Shown: positions 8,049-17,908 of the stretch, one piece after another
Layout: each line of letters starts with the position of its first letter
How positions within the stretch are numbered: the first letter of the stretch is position 1
Assembly: GCA_024235175.1 (NCBI GenBank)
Contig: JACKMX010000002.1
Span: 620,001-684,000 of the forward strand
Length of the DNA: 64,000 bases
From: Chromatiaceae bacterium
GTDB lineage: Bacteria; Pseudomonadota; Gammaproteobacteria; Chromatiales; Chromatiaceae
Reading direction: 5' to 3'
Notes under the pieces: model-generated
What the model was told of the DNA's origin: nothing
What the model saw: only the letters and a program-made list of their open reading frames with translations
Database searches by the model: none
Program-made: the position numbers and the translations under genes

Positions 8049-10376
8049 ATGAGAAGCTTAAAAATCAAACCAAAGCCAGCAGGCGAGCCAAATAGAATCT
8101 CTGACTGGTTTTTTGGCAAGGGGCTTTATATACAGCGCCTCTTTCGCGCAACAACCACTCTGCTGCTGATCGGTTACGCCGCCTATGCCGCCAATGACTG
8201 GCTGGAGGTGAGAAGTCAGGTCGAGTCGGATCTGAATCACATCAACAGGCTTATCGGCCAGACTATCGAGTCCACCATTCAACACCATGAAACTGTTCTC
8301 AAGATATTGGGGCAACGCTTCCTTGATATAGATGCAGCAAGCTATCCGGAGCGCGGCAGGAGCCTGATTGAAGAGCTGATCCGCGTCAACCCCGCAATGG
8401 CTGGTTTTGGGCTTGCTCAACCGGACGGGCAGCTGCTCATCGTTTCCGGCGTTCCCGAAGGAAAGCCTTTACCCAACCTGCTGTTTCAGCATGAGTCGGC
8501 ATCCACTTTTCTCAAGGCGTTCGATACAGACAGATTGGTCGTTGGCCGAACCTATTTCATGCAGCTGCTGAAGAAATGGTTGATCCCCATACGCATCGGG
8601 GTTAGAGATGAAAGGGGAAAGGTAAAGCTGGTCATGGCTGCCGGTCTGAGCATCAACGCTTCGGACGCCCTGTGGAACGCGATCAAGCTCCCAGAGGGAA
8701 TGCGGGTCACCGTATTGAGACACGATGGTTTTGTACAGCTCAGCCTTCCGATTCTGGAAGAGGAGAACAGCTTCAACTACAACGACCCAGTTCCAGACCA
8801 TTGGGTTTCTGCTCTCCACAAACCGTTGCAGCGGGACCCGTTTTATCCAGAGAGCCTGGCAGTATCCGGATATCTGAGGGAAGGCAGCATGCGAACGTTC
8901 GTCTCCTTTCCGATCCGATCTCTATGGGAACTGTTCAGCGGACAGATGATTATGCCCACGTTGCTGTTCAGCGCGGCATTTCTACTGACCTGGATACTGT
9001 TTCACAACGTATCGCGAAACCAGCGGCGCCATGAAAAGCGACTTTATAACCAGGCGCACTTCGATACGCTCACGGGCCTTCCCAACCGCTTTTTGGCTTT
9101 AAACCATCTGGAACAGCTTTTAAAGGAGGCCTGGCAACAAGACAGCAAGGTCGCTGTACTGTTCCTGGACCTGGACGATTTCAAGAAAATCAATGACAGC
9201 CTGGGGCATGAAGTGGGGGATCAACTTCTGATTGAAGCAGCACAGCGATTACGGGATTCTGTCCGCTCCGACGACACGGTTGCCCGCCTTGGTGGTGATG
9301 AGTTCGTGGTGATGCTGAGTGGGATCAAATCCGCCGCTGACGCGCAATCGGTAGCAGAGAAACTGATTGATCAATTCCAGAATCCCTATCAATGGGGCCA
9401 TAGGGAGCTGGTTCTTACGCTCAGTATAGGTATTGCGATCTATCCCGATGATGGCGATTGCCAGGCGGAATTGATGCGCAATGCTGATTCCGCCATGTAC
9501 TACTCCAAGAGACAGGGGCGAAACGTCTTTCATTTCTTCACCAACGCCATGAACGAGAACGCAACACGAAGGCTGCTGCTGGAAGAGCAGCTTCGGAGCG
9601 CACTGGAACGGGATGAACTCTCTCTCTATTACCAGCCCCTGATCGATGTCTCCAGCGGCTGTATGGCAGGGGTCGAAGCGCTGCTGCGCTGGAACAACCC
9701 GGTACTGGGCGCAGTCTCTCCGAATGAGTTCATTCCGATTGCGGAGCAGAGCGGTCTGATCGTCCCCATTGGACGCCATGTGATAATGCAGGCACTGAAA
9801 AGTATCGCCCGCTGGCGGAATAGTTACGGCTGGAGTTTAAAAATCTCCGTCAATCTTTCACCACGTCAGTTTCGTGATCCTACGCTGCTTCCCTACATCC
9901 AACAAACGCTGGTACAGACCGGAGTTGACAGCGACTGCCTGGAGCTGGAGATCACCGAAGGTGTATTGATCAGCAGCCATGCAAACATCGATCAGATGCT
10001 GAATGCACTGAACGAAATGGGAGTATCCATTGCTATGGATGACTTCGGCACCGGCTACTCCTCGCTGAGTTATCTTCGCCGTTACCCCTTCGATACCCTG
10101 AAAATTGACCGCAGCTTCGTAAGTGATATCACGACTGATCCGCAGGACCGTGAGCTGGTGAATGCGGTTATCGCAATGGCACACAGTTTGGGGCTCACCG
10201 TGGTCGCGGAAGGCGTTGAGAGTGAGGCCGAGTTGAACTATCTGAATAGTCGCGGATGCGATCTTGCCCAGGGTTATCTGTTCAGCCGCCCCCTCTCCGC
10301 ATCTGAACTGATCGAGTGGGCCAAAAAAAATATTTACTCTGGTCATCAGCGAAAAACCACACAGAGTATTAAATAG
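8049..10376 (+). CDS. Membrane GGDEF-EAL cyclic-di-GMP protein
   Basis: About 775 residues. A membrane segment near residues 33-50, a periplasmic Cache-like sensor region (about 50-300), a second membrane segment (LLFSAAFLLTWILFHNV), a GGDEF domain starting FDTLTGLPNRF with an intact GGDEF at about residue 415, and an EAL domain with EALLRW at about 543 and DDFGTGYSSLSYLRR, LKIDRSFV and VAEGVES further on. Motifs for both cyclase and phosphodiesterase activity are intact, so either or both activities are possible. The extracellular domain should sense a small molecule. The start is unsure: ATG 8049 is chosen, but a TTG at 7980 is in frame and neither has a good ribosome site. Confidence 0.88.
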   Translation: MRSLKIKPKPAGEPNRISDWFFGKGLYIQRLFRATTTLLLIGYAAYAANDWLEVRSQVESDLNHINRLIGQTIESTIQHHETVLKILGQRFLDIDAASYPERGRSLIEELIRVNPAMAGFGLAQPDGQLLIVSGVPEGKPLPNLLFQHESASTFLKAFDTDRLVVGRTYFMQLLKKWLIPIRIGVRDERGKVKLVMAAGLSINASDALWNAIKLPEGMRVTVLRHDGFVQLSLPILEEENSFNYNDPVPDHWVSALHKPLQRDPFYPESLAVSGYLREGSMRTFVSFPIRSLWELFSGQMIMPTLLFSAAFLLTWILFHNVSRNQRRHEKRLYNQAHFDTLTGLPNRFLALNHLEQLLKEAWQQDSKVAVLFLDLDDFKKINDSLGHEVGDQLLIEAAQRLRDSVRSDDTVARLGGDEFVVMLSGIKSAADAQSVAEKLIDQFQNPYQWGHRELVLTLSIGIAIYPDDGDCQAELMRNADSAMYYSKRQGRNVFHFFTNAMNENATRRLLLEEQLRSALERDELSLYYQPLIDVSSGCMAGVEALLRWNNPVLGAVSPNEFIPIAEQSGLIVPIGRHVIMQALKSIARWRNSYGWSLKISVNLSPRQFRDPTLLPYIQQTLVQTGVDSDCLELEITEGVLISSHANIDQMLNALNEMGVSIAMDDFGTGYSSLSYLRRYPFDTLKIDRSFVSDITTDPQDRELVNAVIAMAHSLGLTVVAEGVESEAELNYLNSRGCDLAQGYLFSRPLSASELIEWAKKNIYSGHQRKTTQSIK

Positions 10377-10381
10377 AAAAA

Positions 10382-10410
10382 CCGTCTCCTTTATTACTGT
10401 AGTGAGACGG
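10382..10410 (+). terminator. Hairpin after GGDEF-EAL gene
   Basis: CCGTCTC (10382-10388) pairs with GAGACGG (10404-10410) just after the stop codon. There is no T-run behind it, so it may be a weak terminator or an mRNA-end hairpin. Confidence 0.35.
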
Positions 10411-10651
10411 ATAGTTGTTAATGCCACCAACACCAAATTCAGTGACACCCCAAGCATCTCCGGCGTGCAGAGTTCTCCCATCAATGGACTGGATGAAACA
10501 GAACGAAATTTATAAGAAATATTTCAGCGGAGAAAAAACTTTTTGGGTAATCTAGCTACTTTCAATTCGCGCATGCTCGAATAACCTTCGATAAAATGTT
10601 AATTTTAATTATTCGGATTACGGTGTGACCCGGTACACCAAACCAGACCCT

Positions 10652-11395
10652 ATGAAGATCAATCCAACAATCCTCTTAGCCATCTTTATCCTTTCGTATG
10701 CGACACAAAGCCCGGCTCAGTCCTGGACCAAGGGACTTGAGGATGGCGGCGTTGTCAGCGTTGATCCGAGAACCAACAAGGCAACGATCTATACGGGTAA
10801 GGGTACAACTCAGCTTTGGGACGGCACCCACCGCTTGAACGACGGCTCCGTCATTATTGTTCGGGATGGCATAGTAACCAGCGGTGCAGGCAGCGTGGCT
10901 CCACTTGCAGCGGAAGCTGCTGCCGACGACGAGTCGTCGGCTCCTCTGGCAAGCTCTGCCTGTGTCGAACTGGTAATCAAGGTTTGTGGATTCAGTGGTG
11001 AATGCAGAAACGAACCAGGCTGCTCTCCTGCCAGACAGCTGATGCAGTTGGAAAAAGATGAAGCCTGGCAAACACAGAGTAAGGGGCCCAACGAAACGTC
11101 GGCTCAATGCCGTGAAGCGCTGAAGAATGAATCGTTTTTTGCCCGGTGCAGTGTAATGCAGCCGGTCGAGAAACCAACCGCCTGCCAACAACTGGTTGTG
11201 AGTGTTTGCGGCAATGAAAATCAGTGCAGCGGGGAAGCAGCCTGCTCGCCGGCGCAACAGCTGTTGGCGATGGAGACCCAGGAACGTCTGGCAAGCCGTT
11301 CACCTGATGCACCTACCTATACCTCGAAAAAATGCGAAGAGTCGCTCGCCAATTCGGATTTTTTTGTTGCATGCCCGGCGGGGAAATCAAGATAG
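10652..11395 (+). CDS. Secreted protein with two six-cysteine repeats
   Basis: 247 residues. A signal peptide (MKINPTILLAIFILSYATQS, cleavage after PAQ or SPA) is followed by a beta-rich stretch with WDGTHRLNDGSVIIVRDG, an Ala/acidic linker (about 85-102), then two homologous repeats. Repeat 1 cysteines are at about 104, 112, 118, 124, 153 and 166; repeat 2 at 178, 186, 192, 198, 228 and 241. Spacing is nearly identical (7-5-5-28/29-12 residues between), with shared words CSPA.QL and SLANSDFF/ALKNESFF. Three disulfides per repeat are likely in the periplasm or outside the cell. I do not recognise the family. ATG 10652 is chosen because the signal peptide then starts normally; an in-frame GTG at 10625 is the alternative. 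Its 3' end overlaps the convergent TudS-like gene by 9 bp. Confidence 0.7.
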   Translation: MKINPTILLAIFILSYATQSPAQSWTKGLEDGGVVSVDPRTNKATIYTGKGTTQLWDGTHRLNDGSVIIVRDGIVTSGAGSVAPLAAEAAADDESSAPLASSACVELVIKVCGFSGECRNEPGCSPARQLMQLEKDEAWQTQSKGPNETSAQCREALKNESFFARCSVMQPVEKPTACQQLVVSVCGNENQCSGEAACSPAQQLLAMETQERLASRSPDAPTYTSKKCEESLANSDFFVACPAGKSR

Positions 11396-11959
11396 TCCTG
11401 CAGCACCTTTGTTGTATCGCCGCCGGCAGCAGTATCGAAATACCTGTATAAGGAAACCGACCCTTCCGGCTTCCGATGCAAGTCCCTGTTCATCGATTAC
11501 CGGAAATCCCGGCCGGGCTGCCAGGCAGATTCTGGTGAACAACCCTGCACCGGAAGCGGATTCGGCCCCAGCTTCATCGAAAACAGGCGTGTCCTTTACT
11601 CCGCAACTGGGTGAGCGGGCCTTCAATATCAGGCCATCTGCATGTTGGATCCCTGCCAACACGCTTTTGCATGCGGCTTCAAGTTTTTCGGTTCTCTCTT
11701 CGCTGGGATCCCCAACCAGGACAACCGAGAGGACACCCCTTTTTTGCTGCAGCCTGATAGGCGGACGAGGTACTCCAAAGCCCGCTTCCATCTCAGGACA
11801 AATTGGCAGAAACTCGCAGTGCTGCGACAGAACATCGATGATCCAACTGACTGGGCGAGCCTGTCCGTCATAACGCACCGGCTCGCCGAGCAGACAGCTG
11901 CTGATCGCGATTATGGGTTTATCCTTATGCTGCAGTTGCAGTTCAGTCTCATCGGCCAT
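11387..11959 (-). CDS. DUF523 protein, TudS-like (thiouracil desulfidase family)
   Basis: 190 residues matching DUF523: SSCLLGEPVRYDG (Cys22), FLPICPEMEAGFGVPRPPIRL (Cys54), and LKARSPSCGV (Cys119). These three cysteines are in the places that bind the catalytic [4Fe-4S] cluster in characterised TudS proteins, which remove sulfur from 2-thiouracil. The chemistry here is inferred from the family; many DUF523 members are untested. It is convergent with the cysteine-rich secreted protein and overlaps it by 9 bp. Located between that gene and argG, with no obvious shared function. Confidence 0.82.
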   Translation of the reverse strand: MADETELQLQHKDKPIIAISSCLLGEPVRYDGQARPVSWIIDVLSQHCEFLPICPEMEAGFGVPRPPIRLQQKRGVLSVVLVGDPSEERTEKLEAACKSVLAGIQHADGLILKARSPSCGVKDTPVFDEAGAESASGAGLFTRICLAARPGFPVIDEQGLASEAGRVGFLIQVFRYCCRRRYNKGAAGLS

Positions 11960-12012
11960 GCAGCTAAAGTTAGCCGATAAACCACAATTGACAACTGTGA
12001 ACTTCCATGCGG

Positions 12013-13248
12013 CTACAAACCCCGCCTGGCCGCGACTCTCAGACGCAATGCATTCAGCTTGATGAAACCTCCTGCATCCTTCTGATCGTATGCACCGGCA
12101 TCGTCCTCAAAGGTGGCGATAGATTCGTCGAACAGACTGTTGGTTGCCGATTTACGGCCGACAACCATTACACTGCCCTTATAGAGTTTGACACGAACCT
12201 CTCCATTCACTACCAACTGAGTCTGGTCGATAGCTGCCTGCATCATCTTGCGTTCAGGACTCCACCAGTAACCGTTGTAGACCAGACTGGCGTATCGGGG
12301 CATAAGTTCATCCTTGAGGTGGGCGGACTCTCGGTCCAGTGTCAAAGATTCCATGGCCCGATGGGCTTTCAGCATGATTGTGCCACCCGGTGTCTCGTAG
12401 CAGCCACGTGATTTCATGCCGACGTAGCGGTTTTCAACGATATCATCGCGGCCGATTCCGTTCTCCCCCCCAATCCGGTTGAGCGTCTCCAGCACCGCTG
12501 CCGGACTCATCTCCTCACCATCGAGAGCCACTATATCGCCATTCCGGAAGGCGAGTTCAAGGTAAGTCGGTTTGTCCGGTGCCGCCTCCGGTGAAACGGT
12601 CCAGCGCCACATAGTCTCGGCCGGCTCGTTCCAGGGGTCTTCGAGGTCGTAGCCTTCGTAAGAGATATGCAGCAGATTCGCATCCATGGAGTAAGGGGAT
12701 TTCTTGCCTTCACGTTTGAGCTCCACCGGAATACCGTGTCTCTGGGCGTAGTCCATCAATTTTTCCCGGGACAGCAGATCCCACTCCCGCCAGGGGGCAA
12801 TAATCTTCACGTCCGGCATCAGTGCGTATGCACCGAGCTCAAAACGCACTTGGTCGTTGCCCTTACCGGTGGCACCGTGAGAGATAGCATCGGCGCCGGT
12901 TTCGCGGGCTATCTCAACCAGCCGTTTGGCAATCAACGGCCGTGCAATGGACGTACCCAACAGATATTCACCCTCATATATGGCATTCGCCCTAAACATC
13001 GGAAATACGTACTCGCGTACAAACTCCTCGCGCAAATCCTCTACATAGATCTCCTTGACGCCTGCCGCTTTGGCCTTGGCTCTGGCCGGTTCCACTTCCC
13101 CTCCCTGACCGAGGTCGGCGGTAAAAGTTACCACTTCGCATTGATACTCATCCTCCAGCCATTTAAGAATGATGGACGTATCCAGACCTCCGGAATAGGC
13201 GAGTACAACTTTATTGACACCAGATGCTGACATATGGCTTGGCTCCAT
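12013..13248 (-). CDS. argG: Argininosuccinate synthase
   Basis: 411 residues, normal length for the short (type 1) ArgG. N-terminal ATP-pyrophosphatase loop LAYSGGLDTSIILKWLE; then ISHGATGKGNDQVRFE; SPYSMDANLLHISYEG; and C-terminal GRKSATNSLFDESIATFEDD. It joins citrulline and aspartate with ATP in arginine synthesis. The ATG at 13248 (MEPSHMSASG) is supported by GGGAGAG seven bases upstream; a second ATG five codons later is possible. Stands alone, without other arg genes. Confidence 0.96.
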   Translation of the reverse strand: MEPSHMSASGVNKVVLAYSGGLDTSIILKWLEDEYQCEVVTFTADLGQGGEVEPARAKAKAAGVKEIYVEDLREEFVREYVFPMFRANAIYEGEYLLGTSIARPLIAKRLVEIARETGADAISHGATGKGNDQVRFELGAYALMPDVKIIAPWREWDLLSREKLMDYAQRHGIPVELKREGKKSPYSMDANLLHISYEGYDLEDPWNEPAETMWRWTVSPEAAPDKPTYLELAFRNGDIVALDGEEMSPAAVLETLNRIGGENGIGRDDIVENRYVGMKSRGCYETPGGTIMLKAHRAMESLTLDRESAHLKDELMPRYASLVYNGYWWSPERKMMQAAIDQTQLVVNGEVRVKLYKGSVMVVGRKSATNSLFDESIATFEDDAGAYDQKDAGGFIKLNALRLRVAARRGL

Positions 13249-13349
13249 GGCAGAACTCTCCCGTTCAAGGGAGATAAAGATAGATGAGCGTAAAAGGTGC
13301 AGTATTATAGCAGGGCACCGTCACCGGTAGGCTGAAAACTGCCGTTTGT

Positions 13350-15023
13350 TTACTTTTTCTGGCGTCGCCACGCATCGACTATGGCGTACACATCCAGATC
13401 CTCCGCGCCTCTTTTCCACTGACCGTAAAAATCGATATCATTGCTGTTCGGAGTGGGATTCGGCGGATGGAGCATAAATCGGGTTGGGATCGGCAGCGCT
13501 TCCCCCATGGCCATAGCCTCTCCCCGTCCCAGAGATGAGAGGACGTTGACCAGTCCTGCTTCCGCATCCGGCACCAGCCCGCGAATATACTCCTGATCGT
13601 CCGGATTGGTTATCCGCAGGCAGATAAAATTACCGCACTGGGCAAGCACCGTCTCCGAAAGTTCATAAGGACGCTGACTCACAACAGCCAGACCAACACC
13701 ATATTTACGCCCCTCTTTGGCTATTCGTTCCATAGAGCGCCTGGTGCCCTCATACTGGGTATCGGCAAATCGCGGAATATAGGAGTGCGCCTCCTCACAC
13801 ACCAGCAATATCGGAAATTCACGCGAACGGGGATTCCAATAATTGAACTCAAAGGTCAGCCTTCCGATCTGGGCGGAAACCGTTGGGCGCACATCAAACG
13901 GCACCGAGCTGAAATCGATCACTGTGATCTGGCGGCTTGGCTTTCTCAAACCAACGAAATCACGCAAGAGATCGGCCAGTGTATCGGACGATTTGCGTCG
14001 CTTCGGTTTGAACAGAAAATCGTAACGAACATCATTGAAACGCGCCTGCAGCTTGACGATGAACTCGTCGAATTGACCGAACAACGGCCCCTTTACCTTC
14101 CCAAAATCAGTAACCTGTTCATTTGCCCGTTTGAACGCCATAAAGAGTTCATTCAGATCAAAATAGACTGGGGAATCGATTGTAATATGTACCCCTTCCA
14201 GATTTTCATTGGCTTTTTTTCGCAGCTGAAGCAACACCTCTCTGAGAAACGCCATCTGGGTCGAGGACTTCTCATCGGATCGATCAATCAACAGATCCAC
14301 AAGCTCGCCGTAGGTCAACAGCCAGTAAGGGATCTCCAGATCACGTGCGTCGACATAGCGATAGGTATTTTCCCGAAATGCTGCGTGCTGCGCTCCGTTA
14401 TGATCTTGCCAGGCATACTCGCCATGAAGATCGAGCAGGATAATATGTGCATTGGGCATGGTATTCACTGCCCGCTGCAGAATACTGGCCACGCCCCAGG
14501 ATTTTCCTGAGCCCGACTGCCCCAGAATGGCAAGGTGTCGCGCAAACAGCGTAGCGGGGTCCAGGCAGATGCCTACACTTGGAAGTGTTGGCAGGTATCC
14601 AAGCTCGTACCCCTTGGCCTGGAACTTCTTGAATAACGATTCGACTTCCAACTTGCGCATCAGGTGGACTTCGGCACCGGGGGTCGGATGGTGAACCACG
14701 CCTCTACTGAAAACGCCGTTTTTACTCAGATCACCCAGCGGCAACAGCTCCAAAAGCCCTCGCTTTATCACTCCATCCGATTTGCCTGCAGAAGATCCGG
14801 CTGGGGTGGGCAACAACTCCTGGCGCGCTCTGACCACCTGCGCCACAACCTGAATATCACCCTGACGAATAAGGACATGAGAGCCGATCTCCCCGACTGC
14901 AAGCTGGCGGTGATCGACATCAATGAATGGAAAACCGCCCTCTCCAACAACAAGGGTGGCAGTCATCTTGCTCTCTTGAATATCCGTAAGTCGTGCAATA
15001 CAAAGTCTGCTAACATTTTCCAT
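13350..15023 (-). CDS. HerA-like hexameric ATPase/helicase
   Basis: 557 residues. An N-terminal HAS-barrel-like region is followed by a DUF87/RecA-type ATPase with Walker A GQSGSGKS at about 168-175, LLDLHGEYAW, Walker B region ILLVCEEAHSYIPRF, and the arginine-finger region ERIAKEGRKYGVGLAVVSQRP. HerA proteins act as DNA translocases, in archaea with the nuclease NurA. No nurA, SIR2, DUF4297 or other typical partner is adjacent (neighbours are an esterase and argG), so a housekeeping role in DNA processing is more likely than defence. The start at 15023 has only a weak ribosome site. Confidence 0.88.
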   Translation of the reverse strand: MENVSRLCIARLTDIQESKMTATLVVGEGGFPFIDVDHRQLAVGEIGSHVLIRQGDIQVVAQVVRARQELLPTPAGSSAGKSDGVIKRGLLELLPLGDLSKNGVFSRGVVHHPTPGAEVHLMRKLEVESLFKKFQAKGYELGYLPTLPSVGICLDPATLFARHLAILGQSGSGKSWGVASILQRAVNTMPNAHIILLDLHGEYAWQDHNGAQHAAFRENTYRYVDARDLEIPYWLLTYGELVDLLIDRSDEKSSTQMAFLREVLLQLRKKANENLEGVHITIDSPVYFDLNELFMAFKRANEQVTDFGKVKGPLFGQFDEFIVKLQARFNDVRYDFLFKPKRRKSSDTLADLLRDFVGLRKPSRQITVIDFSSVPFDVRPTVSAQIGRLTFEFNYWNPRSREFPILLVCEEAHSYIPRFADTQYEGTRRSMERIAKEGRKYGVGLAVVSQRPYELSETVLAQCGNFICLRITNPDDQEYIRGLVPDAEAGLVNVLSSLGRGEAMAMGEALPIPTRFMLHPPNPTPNSNDIDFYGQWKRGAEDLDVYAIVDAWRRQKK

Positions 15024-15106
15024 ATGATCTTTACACCTTATTTGCGCGAAATACTCTTTGCATCATGATATCCCACAGCAACCGATGAGTGTAGGTTGCT
15101 GCTCTT

Positions 15107-15880
15107 CTACAAGAATCCAGCCAGGGCTGCATAAAAAGCCTCTGGTTGCTCCGCATAGACCCAATGACCGGCTCCCGGAATAACCCGGATTCGGGCATGC
15201 AGGAAGAGCGAGTGTATACGCGGAATATATTCGGGTTGTATATAATCCGATACCTCACCGCGAATAAAAAGCACAGAGCCCGGATAGTTGCTACGGTCCG
15301 ACAGTTCGGGAAAGCCGGCAATGTTGCTCATCTCTCTTTTTAGAACGGAGAGATTGCAACGCCAGCGCCAGACTCCCTCACGCCGCTCCAGGTTTTGCAG
15401 CAGGAACTGGCGTAAACCTGGTTCAGCAACAACAGGAGTCAACGCACGGTCCGCCTGCTCACGGCTTTCCAGACTTTCCACTTCGATCATCATTAAAGCA
15501 GCGAATATGGCTTCAAATCGATTAGGGTAGGCTACCGGCGCAATATCCACCACCACCAGGCCAGACACCAGTCCGGGCTGCGTAAGCGCCAGCCACATGG
15601 CAACCTTGCCGCCCATACTATGTCCCACCAGCAACACGGAATCCAAACCCTGATCATCTATCAATCCTGCCAGATCCAGCGCCATCGCTGGATAACTCAT
15701 CGTTTCCGTGTGGTGTGAGCGCCCGTGATTGCGCAGGTCAGGCACAATCAGGTGGAATCGGTCCTCGAGTCTGCGTGCGATGCTGTGCCAGTTGGATGAC
15801 GCACCCAACAGGCCATGAAGTAAAATCAGCGTCGGACGCTGATCGCTGTAGTAACCGTATTCGCGGTAGTGGAGCTTCAT
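15107..15880 (-). CDS. Alpha/beta-hydrolase, YbfF-type esterase
   Basis: About 257 residues. Alpha/beta-hydrolase with oxyanion-hole region LLHGLLGASSNW, nucleophile elbow GHSMGGK, a later acid residue, and the catalytic His in PGAGHWVYAEQPEAF. DLRNHGRS and DYIQPEYIPRIH are typical of the YbfF acyl-CoA/ester hydrolase group. The start MKLHYREYG at 15880 is preferred over a Met five codons earlier by comparison with the family; no strong ribosome site is seen. The natural substrate is not known. Confidence 0.85.
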   Translation of the reverse strand: MKLHYREYGYYSDQRPTLILLHGLLGASSNWHSIARRLEDRFHLIVPDLRNHGRSHHTETMSYPAMALDLAGLIDDQGLDSVLLVGHSMGGKVAMWLALTQPGLVSGLVVVDIAPVAYPNRFEAIFAALMMIEVESLESREQADRALTPVVAEPGLRQFLLQNLERREGVWRWRCNLSVLKREMSNIAGFPELSDRSNYPGSVLFIRGEVSDYIQPEYIPRIHSLFLHARIRVIPGAGHWVYAEQPEAFYAALAGFL

Positions 15881-15979
15881 GAAATGAATATGCAAGGCAC
15901 GCCGAAGATGTGCATGGATGCGTCGATTGACCAGGATTTCAAAGCCGTCCTATCTCACATACTGCATGTGTTCGGAAGC

Positions 15980-16200
15980 CCTCCTGCTACGGAGGGTGTC
16001 AAACCCCCCCCCTCTCCTTCATGAGGGAAAGGGTTTGGTGAGGGTATCAAGAGATAAAGCCCCGATTTTAATCACCCTCATCCTCGGCTCTGGCATCCTG
16101 CTTCGCTCTACCTCCTACGTCCTTGGAGTCGTAGCCTTCTCCCTCGAAGGGGGCTTTTGCGACACCCTTCTACGCGTGAGAGGGGGCTTCCGGTGGAGCA
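15980..16200. repeat. Extragenic repeat-like region rich in CCCTC/GAGGG
   Basis: The gap between lpdA and the esterase has no gene. It carries a dyad of CCCTCTCCTTC and GAGGGAAAGGG (about 16010-16032), GTGAGGG, then TCACCCTCATCC, CTCCTACG...CGTAG and CCCTCGAAGGGGG words. Such CCCTC-rich palindromic stretches are typical dispersed extragenic repeats. Whether it is multicopy cannot be seen here. Confidence 0.45.
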
Positions 16201-17613
16201 CTAGGTACGCTTGCGTGGCGGAATCAGGTCGGTAATGGTGCCCTCGGCCATCTCCGCCGCCATACCGATGGTCTCGTTGAGTGTCGGATGCGGATGTATA
16301 GTCAGCCCGATATCCTCCATGTCCGCACCCATTTCCAGCGCCAGTACGGTTTCACCGATCAATTCGCCAGCGTTGACGCCAACGATACCGGCTCCCAGGA
16401 TGCGCTTGCTCTCAGGATCCAGCAACAGCTTGGTCATCCCCTCTTCCCGCCCTATGCCCAATGCCCGGCCAGAGGCGGCCCAGGGGAAGACCCCCTTCTC
16501 GTATGCCACGCCTCTGATCTTGGCTTCGGTTTCAGTCAGCCCCATCCATGCCACCTCAGGATCTGTATAGGCTACAGAGGGGATGGTCATTGGATCGAAC
16601 ATAGAGGGTTGTCCGACTATTACTTCGGCGGCGACCTTCGCTTCGTGAGTCGCTTTATGCGCCAGCATTGGGTTACCCACCACATCTCCAATGGCGTAGA
16701 TATTCGGTACATTGGTGCGCATGTGCTCATCCACCGGAATGAATCCACGTTCATCGACGTGGACGCCCGCCTTCTCAGCGCCAATCAACTTTCCATTGGG
16801 GATTCTTCCGACCGATACCAGCACTTTGTCATAGATCTGCGCCTTGTCCGGTGCGTTCTTCCCTTCGAACTGGACTTTCAGTCCATTTTTCTGAGCTTTA
16901 ATGTCAGTTACCTTGGTTTCCAGCATGATGCTGCCAAAACGCTGCTCCAGTCGCCTCTTCAGAGGGCGCACCAGGTCAGGGTCACAACCCGGGATCAGAC
17001 TATTTTGCAGTTCAACGACATCAATTGCGGTTCCCAGAGCCGCATAAACCGTTCCCATTTCAAGGCCGATAATACCGCCTCCGACTACCAGCATTTTTTG
17101 CGGAACATCCGATAGTTCCAAAGCGCCTGTTGAATTGATCAGACGGGGGTCATCATTTGGAAAGCCGGGAATCTCCACCGGCCGCGAACCACAGGCAATA
17201 ATCGCGTTTTCGAACTCTATCGTGACGCTCTTATTATCCGTTTCCACTTTAAGCTGCTTGGACGATTCGAATGAACCCCATCCCTGCACTACAGTCACAC
17301 CCCGCTGTTTCGCCATGCCGGCCAATCCCTGAGTCAGCCGGGAGACCACCTTTTCTTTACCAGAGCGCAATTTCTCCAGGTCGATTGTGGGCTTGCCAAA
17401 TTCGATCCCCATGTGTTCCATCTCTGCAGCTTCGTTGATCATAGCCGCGGCATGCAGCAATGCCTTGGATGGAATGCACCCCACGTTCAGGCATACGCCG
17501 CCCAGAGTGGAGTAACGCTCAACCAGAACCACTCTCTTTCCCAGATCCGCCGCCCTGAAAGCCGCACTGTAACCTCCAGGGCCAGCCCCCAACACCAACA
17601 CTTCAGCATGCAT
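16201..17613 (-). CDS. lpdA: Dihydrolipoyl dehydrogenase (E3)
   Basis: 470-residue FAD disulfide reductase. FAD site LGAGPGGYSAAFRAADLG; redox disulfide GGVCLNVGCIPSKAL with both Cys; NAD site VVGGGIIGLEMG; YAIGDVVGNPMLAHKATHE; catalytic His-Glu in HPHPTLNE. It reoxidises dihydrolipoamide in the pyruvate dehydrogenase complex. The ATG at 17613 follows GGAGG by about ten bases. It is the last gene of the aceE-aceF-lpdA set but separated from aceF by 295 bp with no recognised feature, so it may have its own promoter and may also serve 2-oxoglutarate dehydrogenase or glycine cleavage. Confidence 0.95.
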   Translation of the reverse strand: MHAEVLVLGAGPGGYSAAFRAADLGKRVVLVERYSTLGGVCLNVGCIPSKALLHAAAMINEAAEMEHMGIEFGKPTIDLEKLRSGKEKVVSRLTQGLAGMAKQRGVTVVQGWGSFESSKQLKVETDNKSVTIEFENAIIACGSRPVEIPGFPNDDPRLINSTGALELSDVPQKMLVVGGGIIGLEMGTVYAALGTAIDVVELQNSLIPGCDPDLVRPLKRRLEQRFGSIMLETKVTDIKAQKNGLKVQFEGKNAPDKAQIYDKVLVSVGRIPNGKLIGAEKAGVHVDERGFIPVDEHMRTNVPNIYAIGDVVGNPMLAHKATHEAKVAAEVIVGQPSMFDPMTIPSVAYTDPEVAWMGLTETEAKIRGVAYEKGVFPWAASGRALGIGREEGMTKLLLDPESKRILGAGIVGVNAGELIGETVLALEMGADMEDIGLTIHPHPTLNETIGMAAEMAEGTITDLIPPRKRT

Positions 17614-17908
17614 TCACACAATCCTCCTAAACACTGGGTCACAATGGATCAAACCCCGTTCACTGCCGGGATGGAAACGAACACGGATTTCTTCTCAGCT
17701 ATGGCAGTTCTGACAGGGATTCAATGTGCCTCTTCCAGAACTACCCAAGATTCTCTCAGGCCGGCAGACGCTAAAGGCTTAACCGAACGACAACAGGTGA
17801 CTACTATTGCAGTGCATCAAGATTATATCAAAACCGGATAAATTAAAATTATTTATCGTCGCGATTCTCTAATTTATAGATTGCAAATTGGAAGCCGCAC
17901 CTCAAAAA

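Noticed and set aside
13350..15023. HerA-type antiviral defence system
   Set aside because: No SIR2, DUF4297, NurA or other effector is adjacent; neighbours are housekeeping genes.
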